A stretch of DNA of 54,274 nt. It comes from Streptomyces sp. WMMB303 (lineage in GTDB: Bacteria > Actinomycetota > Actinomycetes > Streptomycetales > Streptomycetaceae). Position numbers and translations under genes: made by a program. Positions 16,372 through 24,704 of this stretch are shown in pieces. The notes beneath the pieces are model-generated. The model was given only the letters and a program-made list of their open reading frames with translations. It made no database searches and was not told the origin of the DNA. Numbering within the stretch: position 1 is the stretch's first letter; each line of letters starts with the position of its first letter. The stretch is taken from assembly GCF_029351045.1 (NCBI RefSeq), contig NZ_JARKIN010000003.1:1-54274 (forward strand), read 5' to 3'.

Positions 16372-17372
16372 CACCCCCGCAGCACCGTGTCACCCGCGGC
16401 TTCAGCATGGGAGAGGAGGACAACGGGAAGAAGCCTCAGCGTCGTATCCGTACACGTCAGCAGATCATCAACGGCGAGGGGAAGCGACCGCCGGCCAAGG
16501 CTGAGCTCAAGCTGCTGGCTCATAACCCGTTCAACCCGCGGGACGAACTGACCGATGTCGAGGAGACGGCGGAATCTCTTCGAGCAAGGGGGCAGATCCA
16601 ACCGGTCACCGTGGCGCGACGCGATGCCTTCCTGAATGCCCACCCTGGGCACGAAGACGAGATCGGCCAAGACGCCGAGTACGTCGTCATCGACGGGAAC
16701 AGGCGTCTGGCAGCGGCCCCGCTCGCTGGCCTCTCAGAGCTGCGGATCGACGTCAACGACGAGCTGGCTGGGAGCGCTGCGGACATGCTTGAGGCGGCCC
16801 TCATCGCCAACATCCACCGGGTGGATGTGCCCCCCGTGGACCAGGCGAAGGCGATCCAGGAGCTCGTGGGGGTCCACGGCTCGCAGGGGCAGGTGGCTAA
16901 CCGTCTGGGGAAGACGGCTGCCTGGGTGTCCCAGCGTCTGGCGCTCCTGGAGCTCATGCCGGAACTCCAGGAGAAGGTGGAGAGCGGCGAGTTGAAGGTG
17001 GAGCCGGCTCGCCGTATCGGCCGGTTGCCCAAAGCGCAGCAGGCTGACGAGGCCGAGAAGGTTATTAACGCCGTTAAGCCTCCGCGTCAGCGCCGCCCCG
17101 GACGCGTGGAAGCCGGGACGGAGGAGCCGACTGTTAACGCCGTTAATACCCCCGTGGCTGCGGCCGCAGCAGCTGACCCGGCAGCAGGAGGCGGAGGGCA
17201 TCAGCCACACCATGGCGCGGCTGATGCGCCCGGCGTGATGCCGTGGGAGGACCCAAGGGCGCTCCTCAAAGTGGTGGCGTCCCGTATGTCCCGACCAGAC
17301 CGAGTGGAGCTGACAAGACTCCTGATCGACTTCAACACGGAAGAGAAGGCCGACACCCACGCAGAGGCGTAG
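16368..17372 (+). CDS. parB: ParB-type centromere-binding protein (system 1)
   Basis: 334 residues; start overlaps the parA stop by four bases. The ParB core is present: LAHNPFNPRDELTDVEETAESLRARGQIQPV at the N-domain, VIDGNRRLAAA and AALIANIHRVDVPPVDQAKAIQEL (CTP/ParB boxes), then the helix-turn-helix GQVANRLGKTAAWVSQRLALLEL. The C-terminal quarter is alanine/proline-rich, ending in a dimer-like helix. Within this gene two identical 13-base palindromes, at 17065 and 17134, use codons unusual for the gene (GTT, ATT, AAT) and may be its binding sites. Confidence 0.9.
   Translation: MTPPQHRVTRGFSMGEEDNGKKPQRRIRTRQQIINGEGKRPPAKAELKLLAHNPFNPRDELTDVEETAESLRARGQIQPVTVARRDAFLNAHPGHEDEIGQDAEYVVIDGNRRLAAAPLAGLSELRIDVNDELAGSAADMLEAALIANIHRVDVPPVDQAKAIQELVGVHGSQGQVANRLGKTAAWVSQRLALLELMPELQEKVESGELKVEPARRIGRLPKAQQADEAEKVINAVKPPRQRRPGRVEAGTEEPTVNAVNTPVAAAAAADPAAGGGGHQPHHGAADAPGVMPWEDPRALLKVVASRMSRPDRVELTRLLIDFNTEEKADTHAEA
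17065..17077. promoter_or_regulatory. Candidate centromere site (parS-like), copy 1
   Basis: TTAACG C CGTTAA, a perfect palindrome inside parB. The surrounding codons spell valine-isoleucine-asparagine-alanine-valine with AT-ending codons that the rest of the gene avoids. Confidence 0.5.
17134..17146. promoter_or_regulatory. Candidate centromere site (parS-like), copy 2
   Basis: Identical to 17065-17077 at 69 bases distance, again with AT-ending codons. The two copies share DNA sequence more strictly than protein. Confidence 0.5.
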
Positions 17373-17944
17373 CTGCTGGTTCGTTCGATACGGCTGCGCC
17401 ACGGCGCCGAAGGCAGCTACCGGCTGAACACAGAAGGGCGCGTACCCCCGGCGAACAAGCACGAGGGCAGGAGGTGTGGACCTTCGCGGTGTGTCCAGTC
17501 GTGCGCGTGTCAGGCACCGGGCCGCCCGGCGAGCCACGTAAGCCAGGAACCCGTGCCAGACACGGTGCCGGAGAGCCGGTCGCGGGAACGGGCCACCCCG
17601 AGGCCGGCCGCCCCAGGCCGAGCCGGGGCAGTGGACCCTGAGTCCTGGGCACATCGAGCGGCTGAGCGCGTGACTCGTGGCCCGGGCAGGGGCGCAGCCC
17701 GTCACTCACCACGGGCAGGTCAGGCCCGCTGTGGTGACCGTGGTGGCCTTGAGAGTCCGGCCGGCCCGCCGTGACTCTCTCTGACAGCTCCAAGAGCACC
17801 TACCCGCGGGACCCCTGAACCATCTGACTTGGTTTATGACGGACTTTGAAGTTCGTGGCGTGTCCGGTTCCCTCCGACTCGGCTGGCCCGGGATGATCCG
17901 CGCATGAGGTCGCCGCTGAGTGGCCTTCCAGGCCCGGAGACCAG
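17373..17944. other. Spacer after parB
   Basis: About 570 bases without a supported gene. Several short G+C-rich dyads are present; no iteron or promoter stands out. Confidence 0.5.
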
Positions 17945-18235
17945 CTACTCGGGCGGATCTGCGATGTCCATCCTGACGGCGATGGCGCGTGCGCCTGCTT
18001 TGGCCAGGGATGCGTAGGCGGCTGCCAGGTCGAGGTGGGTACGCTCCAGTTCGTCCGGGTAGTAGCCGACGCGGATCTCCTCCAAGTGGGCTTGGGCAGA
18101 ACCAATGAGCTCGAAGACGACCCCTACATCGGTGCGCGGCCCGTCTGGTTGACCGCGGAGCACGAGCGCGCGGTTGATCGCTTCCGCTTCCCGTTTGAGG
18201 GCTTCGAGGTTGTCAGGTGTCATTCGGTAGGTCAC
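17945..18235 (-). CDS. Small hypothetical protein behind the helicase gene
   Basis: 96 residues. GTG 18235 with TTGGAG five bases upstream. Wholly helical and charged: a basic N-terminal helix (NLEALKREAEAINRALVLRG), then LIGSAQAHLEEIRVGYYPDEL and a long final helix. It starts 25 bases after the helicase stop and is likely the last gene of the replication operon. No domain recognised; a helicase accessory or copy-control role would be guesswork. Confidence 0.65.
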   Translation of the reverse strand: MTYRMTPDNLEALKREAEAINRALVLRGQPDGPRTDVGVVFELIGSAQAHLEEIRVGYYPDELERTHLDLAAAYASLAKAGARAIAVRMDIADPPE

Positions 18236-18260
18236 GGTGGCTCCAAGCTCAAGTGATCTC

Positions 18261-19652
18261 TCAGAGGTGGGCCATGTCCACGAAGCGGGAGTAGTGGAGT
18301 TGTGCGGCGACGGTAACGGACGCCGTCGGCCCGAACCTGTTTTTCTCGATGACGAGATCGACTTCGCCAGCGCGGGGCGATTCTGGGTCGTGCGCGTCCG
18401 GCCGTTCGACCCGGATCATCACCGACGCGTCGTTCTTGATCGCTCGCGACTCGCGTACGAAGCCGTCGTCATTGAGCTGCGACAGGGCGATGACGTGGCA
18501 GTCGAGCTGGACGGACAGGTTCTTCAGGCCGCGGGAGACCGAGGCGACGGCCTGCTCGCGGGTCACGTGACGAGACTGCGCTACCTCCACCAGCTGGAGG
18601 TAGTCCACGACGAGGAGACCGAGACCGCCCTTGGCGCGGGCGCAGGCCCGTGCCGCCGAGGCGATGTCCGCCAGGGATGCGCCCTCGGGCCGGTAGACCC
18701 GCAGCGGCAGCTTTCGGAACAGCTCCACGCCCAGGCGGTTCACGGTCTCCCACCCTGCAGGGGTGAGGCCGCCCTGATGCGTCAGATGGTGCAGAGCGAT
18801 CTGGCCCTCGGCTGCGAGGATCTTCTGCATCAGCTCGGTCTCACTCATCTCCAGCGAGGAGAACATCACCGTCGCGCCCGTCCGGGCCGCAGCAACGGCA
18901 GCGTTGAGCGCCAGCGTGGATTTGCCGACACCGGACTGCGCGGCCATCACCGTCACGTTGCCCGGGTGCATTCCTGAGGTGAGCACATCGAGGTCGGCGA
19001 ACCCGTACGTGAGCCCGACCCGCTTGCCGTCCTGGATGCTCTCCAGCTCCGCGACGAAGTCGAGATAGAGGTCACCGACCGTCGGCGGTACCTCATGCAG
19101 CCCAGGGGCACCCGCGAGAATCTCGGTGAGCTGCTGCTCCACCAGGTCGCGGGCCTCGTCCCCGTCGCCCTCCTGGCTGTAGGCGTACTCCAGGATGCGG
19201 TGCGCCGACTCCACGATCGCCCGCAGGTACGCCTTGGCCCGCACGATTTCGGCGTACTGCGGGCCGTTGGCGGTGGTGGGTACGGCTTGGACGAGGGACT
19301 GGACGTAGCCGGGGCCGCCCACGCGGGCAAGCTCTCCCTGCTGCCGCAGCTCCTCGGCGACGGTCAGCGCATCGACCGGCTCGCCCGCCTCGTGCAGCGC
19401 GCAGATCGCACGGTGGATGGTGCTGTGCGCAGGCCGGTAGTAGTCCTCGGCGACCAGCCCGGTTTCCAGAGTTTCGGCGAAATAGCGGTGGCCAGCAGTG
19501 CTGGGGCTGCCCGAGAGCAGCAGCGTGCCGAGCGAGGCCCGCTCCGCTTCAAGGTCCTGCGGCGGCACCCGGGTGAATGCGGCGGGCCGCTCCTCTTGCA
19601 GGTCACGGTCGTCGGCTGGGGCCCCGGCCTGCTGGCTTGGAATGGTGGACAC
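18261..19652 (-). CDS. DnaB-like replicative helicase (Rep2-like)
   Basis: 463 residues. DnaB N-terminal domain (about 28-180), linker, and RecA-type motor with Walker A AAQSGVGKS (about 238-245), FSSLEMSETEL, Walker B GLLVVDYLQL (about 345-354) and SRGLKNLSVQLDCHVIALSQL. GTG start with CAGGAG upstream. It lies directly behind an initiator gene with internal iterons, the arrangement described for rep1/rep2 of Streptomyces linear plasmid pSLA2. It would unwind the origin as a hexamer and recruit the host replication machine. A motor-less paralog of its N-terminal domain is at 11534-12133. Confidence 0.88.
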   Translation of the reverse strand: MSTIPSQQAGAPADDRDLQEERPAAFTRVPPQDLEAERASLGTLLLSGSPSTAGHRYFAETLETGLVAEDYYRPAHSTIHRAICALHEAGEPVDALTVAEELRQQGELARVGGPGYVQSLVQAVPTTANGPQYAEIVRAKAYLRAIVESAHRILEYAYSQEGDGDEARDLVEQQLTEILAGAPGLHEVPPTVGDLYLDFVAELESIQDGKRVGLTYGFADLDVLTSGMHPGNVTVMAAQSGVGKSTLALNAAVAAARTGATVMFSSLEMSETELMQKILAAEGQIALHHLTHQGGLTPAGWETVNRLGVELFRKLPLRVYRPEGASLADIASAARACARAKGGLGLLVVDYLQLVEVAQSRHVTREQAVASVSRGLKNLSVQLDCHVIALSQLNDDGFVRESRAIKNDASVMIRVERPDAHDPESPRAGEVDLVIEKNRFGPTASVTVAAQLHYSRFVDMAHL

Positions 19653-19691
19653 TGGTGATCTCCTGTTCGGTTACGCGTTCAGGGGAAACTC

Positions 19692-19723
19692 GCGGGCCGC
19701 TCCCCGGCACGGGAGCGGCCCGC
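19692..19723 (-). terminator. Intercistronic hairpin between initiator and helicase genes
   Basis: Perfect 13-base arms GCGGGCCGCTCCC / GGGAGCGGCCCGC around six bases. It lies between the initiator stop and the helicase ribosome site. Lacking a T-run on the transcribed strand, it may protect or attenuate rather than fully stop the message. Confidence 0.5.
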
Positions 19724-19733
19724 ACCGGCCTTG

Positions 19734-20630
19734 TCAGTCCGGCACGGCCATCGCGCACTCCACGCAGCTCCTGCGATAGCGGGCTGGATGATCCGGGCAC
19801 CGCTCGCGTCCGCCAGCGCCCCGGCCGCGGCCGGCCTGTCCCGGCAGCGGTACCCGCGACCGGTCACAGTGCTTGATCAAGTCCTTCCATGCCGGATGTG
19901 CGGCCATCTCCCGAGCCCGGTCCGCCACCCACTCCATCGGATAGCCCGCTGCCAGCAGCTCCACCGACTGGGCTCGCAAAGCACTACGGCTGCCGTTGAG
20001 CAACGGGCGCCCCAGGGCCTGTGCGTACGCATCGACGACCACGTCAGCCGCCGAAGGCTCCGGCGCAGCCGCTTCTCTCTCCTCGTCTCCAGGCGGTCCA
20101 TCTGAGGCATCAGCGTCATCCGGGGCCTCGGAGAGAGAGGAGGGAGCAGAAGAGGGAGGGAGAAGGGGTGCAGATTCTGCACCCCTTCTCCCCGCAGAAT
20201 CTGCATGGGGGGGTGCAGAATCTGCATGGGGGGGTGCAGAATCTGCGGGGGGGTCTGAGCTGGGCTTTTCCTCGGGATCCTCGTCCGGGGCCTCGTCGAA
20301 GGTCAGCTCCTCGATGAGCGTCGCGCCGTAGTCCTTGCGCTTGCGCTCCATGCTCTTGAGCAGGTCGAGGTTGATCCGGAACAGGTTGGCGATCTGCGCC
20401 CCGTTCTTCGGGCTGTACCGGGGCGCCGCCTTGACGAGCTTCCGCCTCTCCAGCCTCGCCCGGATGGACTGGGCGGTCCGCAGTGACATGTGCGCCTCGT
20501 CCGCCACCTGCTGCATGTGCGCGACCACGTATCCCTTGGCGTCGGTGTGATTCGCGCACGCCATCAGGAACGCACCCTCACCCGTCTTCAACCCGCCAGC
20601 CTTGAAGACCATGCTCATGTGCTGGATCAC
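19734..20630 (-). CDS. Replication initiator (Rep1-like) with internal iterons
   Basis: 298 residues from GTG 20630 (AGGGCGGGGG upstream). An N-terminal winged-helix domain (LKTGEGAFLMACANHTDAKG, VADEAHMSLRTAQSIRARLERRKLV, APRYSPKNGAQIANLFRIN) is the DNA-binding part. A central acidic linker carries the repeat SAPPHAD, encoded by the iterons at 20170-20246. The C-terminal domain has a helical core and a cysteine-rich tail (RCPDHPARYRRSCVEC), a probable zinc site. Together with the downstream DnaB-like gene this matches the pSLA2-type origin, where the initiator binds iterons within its own gene. Other possible starts: ATG 20618 or 20612. Confidence 0.8.
   Translation of the reverse strand: MIQHMSMVFKAGGLKTGEGAFLMACANHTDAKGYVVAHMQQVADEAHMSLRTAQSIRARLERRKLVKAAPRYSPKNGAQIANLFRINLDLLKSMERKRKDYGATLIEELTFDEAPDEDPEEKPSSDPPADSAPPHADSAPPHADSAGRRGAESAPLLPPSSAPSSLSEAPDDADASDGPPGDEEREAAAPEPSAADVVVDAYAQALGRPLLNGSRSALRAQSVELLAAGYPMEWVADRAREMAAHPAWKDLIKHCDRSRVPLPGQAGRGRGAGGRERCPDHPARYRRSCVECAMAVPD
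20158..20246. repeat. Iterons inside the initiator gene, candidate replication origin
   Basis: Four copies of the 11-base palindrome GCAGAWTCTGC at 20170, 20194, 20215 and 20236 (spacing 24, 21, 21). The first lies at the centre of a 35-base palindrome (20158-20192, 17-base arms, one central base). The others are tandem 21-base units, exactly seven codons. Phasing at two helical turns puts the sites on one DNA face. Confidence 0.8.
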
Positions 20631-21080
20631 CGGGCCACCCCCGCCCTCTCGCGCGGCGTGCGGGTGCCCACAGCCGAAGCAGGGACGGGCTCGGGGGTGA
20701 GGGCTGGCACGCCCATGGCGCCGAGCCGGACGTGGCACACAGGCGGGGGTGGCGCTTTGCGAACTGGGCGTTGAACGGTGGTGCGCATGGTGCGAGGTCC
20801 CCTCGATTGGGGAGCCGCGACAGCGACGGTGTGACCACGGATTGTGAGACCGGGAGGGGTGTGCTAGCACTCCCCTGACTTGCCGTTTATCCTTGCGGCA
20901 GGTGGCCCCGTATGGGAGCACCTGGCGAGGTCACCTCGCTGACACGACTCGTTGCCTGGTAGCGGGAGTCGTTGCTTGATCGGCCGTCCCCGTTGGCCCG
21001 GGGGCGGCCGATTTTCTTTCTAAGCCACGGCCGCCCCCTCTCCGAAGATCAAGTTGGCGGGCCTGAAAACAGGTACGAGG
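20631..21080. other. Leader/control region upstream of the initiator
   Basis: 450 bases without a gene. It holds stacked dyads: GTGCTAGCAC near 20858, ACTTGCCG/CGGCAGGT around 20879-20902, GCGAGGT C ACCTCGC at 20925-20939, CGACTC/GAGTCG at about 20944-20970, and a strong rightward terminator at 20979. The arrangement suits structured-leader or antisense-RNA copy control. Confidence 0.55.
20979..21020 (+). terminator. Strong rho-independent terminator on the plus strand
   Basis: Stem ATCGGCCGTCCCC / GGGGGCGGCCGAT (13 base pairs, one G-U), eight-base loop, followed at once by TTTTCTTTCT. No protein gene on the plus strand ends here, so it should end a short non-coding RNA antisense to the initiator leader, or block read-through into the origin. 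Confidence 0.75.
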
Positions 21081-21347
21081 TCAGTCCTCACTCGGTGCCT
21101 CCTGGGTGGCGGCCGGGTACTTCTCGGCCAGCCGACGGAGGAGGTGCGCGTACTTCAGACGGTTGCCGCGGTGGGGCTTGGTGAGTCCCGCCTCCCACCG
21201 AGCGACTGCGACGCGCCGGACGCCTATGGCGTTGGCGACTTCGGTCTGGGTCAGTCCGGCGGCGACTCGCAGCTGCTGCCGAACGCGCGGTGAAGGAAGA
21301 GTGTCGGCATCCACCAGGGCATCGACGCGACGCAGCGGATCCGACAT
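21081..21347 (-). CDS. Xre-family helix-turn-helix regulator
   Basis: 88 residues. GGAGG precedes ATG 21347. The helix-turn-helix at about 25-60 reads RVRQQLRVAAGLTQTEVANAIGVRRVAVARWEAGLTKP split over the usual five helices, a canonical Xre domain; little else is present. It diverges from the HAD gene at 21429 across an 81-base promoter gap and may repress both, or control the replication leader it faces. Cytoplasmic repressor. Confidence 0.8.
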   Translation of the reverse strand: MSDPLRRVDALVDADTLPSPRVRQQLRVAAGLTQTEVANAIGVRRVAVARWEAGLTKPHRGNRLKYAHLLRRLAEKYPAATQEAPSED

Positions 21348-21428
21348 CGGAGCCTCCATCCCAGGAAACAGTACTGGAAAAGATACACGAAGTGATCTCT
21401 CATTCGAAGCCCGGTAGGGTCCGTTTCC

Positions 21429-22076
21429 GTGTCCCGCCTCGCGCTCTTCGATCTGGATGGCACGCTGGCTGACCGGCAGTCGGCCTTCAGCGACGCCGTG
21501 GCCGGCCTGTGCCGCGCGCACTCCTTCCCACCGGACACCGAGAACTGGCTGCTCACCGAGCTTGCCGATCGCGCGAACGCCGACGACTTCGTACGGCTGC
21601 GCGCCACCTTTGATCTGACAGTGCCCGGCGTGCAGCTGTGGCAGGAGTACGTCGAGCTCATGGCGGCCGCCGTCACCTGTCGCCCCGAGGTCCTCAAGGG
21701 CCTGGCCCGCCTGCGGGCGGCCGCATGGACGATCGGCGTCATCACCAACGGGGCCGGCGACATCCAGCGCGCCAAGCTCGCCGGGACCGGCCTCGCCGAC
21801 CTGGTCGACGGCGTCGCCGCCTCGGGCGACCTGGAGATCCGCAAGCCCGACCTGCGCCTTTTCAAACTCGGGGCCACCCGGTGCGGCGTCAGCCTCGCGG
21901 ACGGTGGCTGGATGGTCGGCGACAACCCGACCGGAGACATCGGCGGTGGCCACCGGGCTGGGCTGCGCACCATCTGGCTGCGCGGCAGCCCTTGGCCCGA
22001 CGGACTCCCCGCCGCGCACCACGTCGTCGACGACGTCACCGACGCCATCACCATCCTGCTCGCAGAGACGGAGTAG
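21429..22076 (+). CDS. HAD-superfamily phosphatase
   Basis: 215 residues from GTG 21429. HAD motif I FDLDGTLAD (residues 7-15), motif II VITNGAG, motif III lysine in RKPDLRLF, and motif IV VGDNPTGDIGGG. The alpha-helical cap lies between I and II, so it is a C1-capped small-molecule phosphatase. The dehydrogenase gene follows four bases later, and substrates are probably shared. TAGGGT just upstream may be a -10 box giving a leaderless message, since no ribosome site is visible. Substrate not predictable; sugar phosphate or nucleotide is usual. Confidence 0.85.
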   Translation: MSRLALFDLDGTLADRQSAFSDAVAGLCRAHSFPPDTENWLLTELADRANADDFVRLRATFDLTVPGVQLWQEYVELMAAAVTCRPEVLKGLARLRAAAWTIGVITNGAGDIQRAKLAGTGLADLVDGVAASGDLEIRKPDLRLFKLGATRCGVSLADGGWMVGDNPTGDIGGGHRAGLRTIWLRGSPWPDGLPAAHHVVDDVTDAITILLAETE

Positions 22077-22080
22077 CACC

Positions 22081-22914
22081 GTGGACCAGCCGACCGTCGG
22101 GATCCTCCACCCCGGCAGCATGGGTGCCGCCGTTGCCGCCTGCGCCGCGACCAACGCGGCCGACGTCCTGTGGTGCGAGACCGGGCGCAGCACCGCTTCG
22201 GTGGAGCGCGCCACCCGCCACGGGCTGACACCAGTGGCCACGCTGACCGAGCTGCTGGACCGCAGCGACATCCTCATCAGCCTCTGCCCGCCGGCCGCGG
22301 CGGAGAACCTGGCCCGCGACGTCGCCGGGCACGGCTTCGCCAGGGTGTACGTGGAGGCGAACGCCATCTCCCCCGAGCGGACGCAGCGGGTCGCCCTGCT
22401 GCTCCCGGACGCGATCGTCGTTGACGGCGGTGTCGTCGGCTCCCCGCCGGTAGGCGGCAAGTCGCCGACCTTGTACCTGTCCGGGCCCGCTGCCGCGACC
22501 GAGCGCATCGAGGCGCTGTTCGCGGACACCGCGGTCTTGGCCGCGGTGCTGGGCACGGAGGTGGGGAAGGCTTCTGCGCTGAAGCTGTCGTACGCCAGCT
22601 TCCAGAAGACCTCGCGGGTGCTGGTGGCGCTCGCCGTCGGCATGGCCCGCGAGCACGGCGTCGACCAGGAACTCATCGAGGTCGCCTCCCGGCGCACCGA
22701 CTCATACCTGTCCGAGCCGCAGTACGTCGCCAAGACCGCGGCCCGCGCCTGGCGCTGGGGCCCCGAGCTCGAAGAGGCTGCCGACGCGCTCGCGGCCGCC
22801 GGTCTTCCGCCGGAGATGCTGCGTGCGGCCGCGTCCACACTGGCCTGCTGGAACGACGCCAAGGACAGCGAGCTCACGCTCACCGATGCCCTGGACCGAC
22901 TCGCCCAGCCGTAG
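22081..22914 (+). CDS. NAD(P)-dependent beta-hydroxyacid dehydrogenase-like oxidoreductase
   Basis: 277 residues from GTG 22081 with GGAG seven bases upstream, within the end of the HAD gene. Rossmann start VGILHPGSMGAAVA (G-x-G-S-M-G), DILISLCPPAA, VVDGGVVGSPP and the catalytic-helix region GKASALKLSYASFQK place it with 6-phosphogluconate/beta-hydroxyacid dehydrogenase relatives, of the DUF1932-containing branch with an all-helical C-terminal domain. It should oxidise or reduce a small hydroxy compound in the cytoplasm, following or preceding the phosphatase step. Substrate unknown. Confidence 0.85.
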   Translation: MDQPTVGILHPGSMGAAVAACAATNAADVLWCETGRSTASVERATRHGLTPVATLTELLDRSDILISLCPPAAAENLARDVAGHGFARVYVEANAISPERTQRVALLLPDAIVVDGGVVGSPPVGGKSPTLYLSGPAAATERIEALFADTAVLAAVLGTEVGKASALKLSYASFQKTSRVLVALAVGMAREHGVDQELIEVASRRTDSYLSEPQYVAKTAARAWRWGPELEEAADALAAAGLPPEMLRAAASTLACWNDAKDSELTLTDALDRLAQP

Positions 22915-22921
22915 CCCGCCC

Positions 22922-23491
22922 TCATGCTGTCGCCGCCCCTGCCCGCTGCGCCAGCAGCTGGTCGATGAGCCGCGCCGCTTCCTGCGGAGCCGACACCGTG
23001 GTGTCCACGCTCAGGTCCCAGACCATGCCCTGGTGCGCGTCCAGGTCCTCGCGGGTCGCATCCCACGCCGCCAGCCGCGCCGCGGTGTCGCTGTCGCCGC
23101 GCCCCGCAGACCGCTGCTCGGTCACCTCGCGCGGGCACCACAGCAGCACCACCGACCAGTCGGCCGGATAGCCGCCGACCAGCGCTCGGATGCCCTCGAC
23201 CTGCCCGAGGTGCACCACCGGTACCCCGGCTGCGAACGCGGCGTCCAGGCCGGGCCGGTCGATGGCGTACGTGTTGCCGTACCTGTGGTTCGCGTAGACG
23301 ACGTCGCCCGCAGCCTCCAGCTCGCGCAGTTGCTCCGTCGTGCCCATCCGGTAGCCGGCCGACTTGCCCGTCCCGACCTTGAGCCGCGCGAATTGCGCGT
23401 ACCTGGGATGCAGCACGCTGAGCGCGGTGGTGACGGTGTCCTTGCCCGAGGCCGGCGGGCCGTACAGGAGCACACCCTGCTTCGGGTTCAC
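22922..23491 (-). CDS. P-loop kinase, guanylate-kinase-like
   Basis: 189 residues. GTG 23491 overlaps the stop of the upstream kinase gene by four bases. P-loop LLYGPPASGKDTV at residues 8-20, a later LKVGTGKSAGYRMG segment where guanylate kinases bind GMP, and VVLLWCPREVTEQR as the lid region. It should phosphorylate a nucleotide or related small substrate. Its end converges on the dehydrogenase gene with a gap of seven bases, so the two pairs face tail to tail. The GMP site residues are not clearly conserved, so substrate may differ. Confidence 0.75.
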   Translation of the reverse strand: MNPKQGVLLYGPPASGKDTVTTALSVLHPRYAQFARLKVGTGKSAGYRMGTTEQLRELEAAGDVVYANHRYGNTYAIDRPGLDAAFAAGVPVVHLGQVEGIRALVGGYPADWSVVLLWCPREVTEQRSAGRGDSDTAARLAAWDATREDLDAHQGMVWDLSVDTTVSAPQEAARLIDQLLAQRAGAATA

Positions 23492-24525
23492 GTGTACATC
23501 ATCCCCGTTGCATGCCGGGCCTGGTCCGCGAGCGTCACTGCGGTCCCCAGCCGGTTGTCGACGACAAGGTGGGGCATCGCCGGGCGCAGGTCGAGGTCGA
23601 TCGTGGCCATGTACTCGTCCCACCGCTGGAGCTTCCACGCGTCCCGGGCCGCTGAGCGGAATCCGATGTACTCGCGCATCGACTCTTCGTCGCAGCGAAC
23701 CCACACCGGGAAGACGTCGACCCCCATCGAGCCCGCGCGGTTGGCGAGGCGCTGCATCCAGTCCGAGTCGGTCATCTCGGAAATGAACGGCGCGGTCAAC
23801 ACCGTGGAGATGCCGCACTTGATGTTGGCCATTGCCGACTGCATCAGGCAGTCGTACTCCACGGGCCGGACCTTCTCGCGGTAGAGCTTGGTGTGCCGGT
23901 CGTTCGCGTCGCCGCCCAGCGCGACCAGGAGACGTTCCACGAGCGGGCGGGTGAGCGGGTCCTTGTCGAGCAGCGGCCAGCCTGTGAGCTGAACGAAGAA
24001 GCGGGCGAGCTCGGTCTTACCGCTGCCCGCGAAGCCGCCGACCAGGATGAGCACGGGACGGTGAGGGTCGCCCCCTGTGTGACGGCGCTTCCACGCGTCA
24101 ATGATCCGCTGCTGCAAATCGAAGTGGTCGGATTCGTCGGAGCCCGGCGCGATGCGGTGAATGGCGCGCTCAACAGCCAAGACGTGCGAGCCGTTGAAGC
24201 GGTCATCCATCGGCGTGAGCTTGAAGGACGTCTCCTCCCCCGGCAGTGCGGCACGGAAACCGAGGTCCGGTTCGGTCGCTCGGTACAGCAGGCAGTAGGC
24301 GCGCCGGTAGTGCGGACCGGGGTAGACCTCCCCCTGCTCGTGCTGCCACAAGGTCTGCGGATTCGCAGCGGGAATGCCCTTGAGCTTGGCCCGCTCAGCG
24401 ACTTCTCGGAGCCGCTCGCCGGCCTTCTCCAGGGTCAGGCCGTGGGCCTCGCGCTGCTCCCGCAGCCGGTCTGGCCTCCACCCAGCGCGCTGCTTCCCCA
24501 CCCTCTGCCCCTCCGTCATCGTCAT
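23488..24525 (-). CDS. Fusion of an Xre-like DNA-binding domain and a zeta-like P-loop kinase
   Basis: 345 residues. An N-terminal helix-turn-helix (about 18-85: LREQREAHGLTLEKAGERLRE, NPQTLWQHEQGEVYPGP) is joined to an AAA_33/zeta-like kinase with P-loop GGFAGSGKTEL at 163-173, LLDKDPLTRPLVE (Walker B-like aspartate) and a C-terminal VVDNRLG segment. DNA-binding plus kinase in one chain suggests a nucleotide- or phosphorylation-sensing regulator. Upstream lies a short gap with no clear ribosome site before ATG 24525; a start at ATG 24519 is equally possible. Confidence 0.75.
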   Translation of the reverse strand: MTMTEGQRVGKQRAGWRPDRLREQREAHGLTLEKAGERLREVAERAKLKGIPAANPQTLWQHEQGEVYPGPHYRRAYCLLYRATEPDLGFRAALPGEETSFKLTPMDDRFNGSHVLAVERAIHRIAPGSDESDHFDLQQRIIDAWKRRHTGGDPHRPVLILVGGFAGSGKTELARFFVQLTGWPLLDKDPLTRPLVERLLVALGGDANDRHTKLYREKVRPVEYDCLMQSAMANIKCGISTVLTAPFISEMTDSDWMQRLANRAGSMGVDVFPVWVRCDEESMREYIGFRSAARDAWKLQRWDEYMATIDLDLRPAMPHLVVDNRLGTAVTLADQARHATGMMYT

Positions 24526-24704
24526 GGCCGCGAGCTTAGGGCTCGGGCTGCAAATCGCATGTATACGCGGATGTTGAAAACGCGTGAATGGCGGTGCGTA
24601 CGAGCTTGGACATGTCCCCGTGATGGTTCGTCCCGCCTGGCCCGAGTGTGATGGCCCTCACGAGATCAGCCGACGGGAGGAAGGTCATGGCACGTGAGGT
24701 GTTG

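Noticed and set aside
20631..20921. N-terminal extension of the initiator frame to 20921
   Set aside because: The extra 97 residues are low-complexity basic sequence over the structured leader; the GTG at 20630 has a ribosome site.
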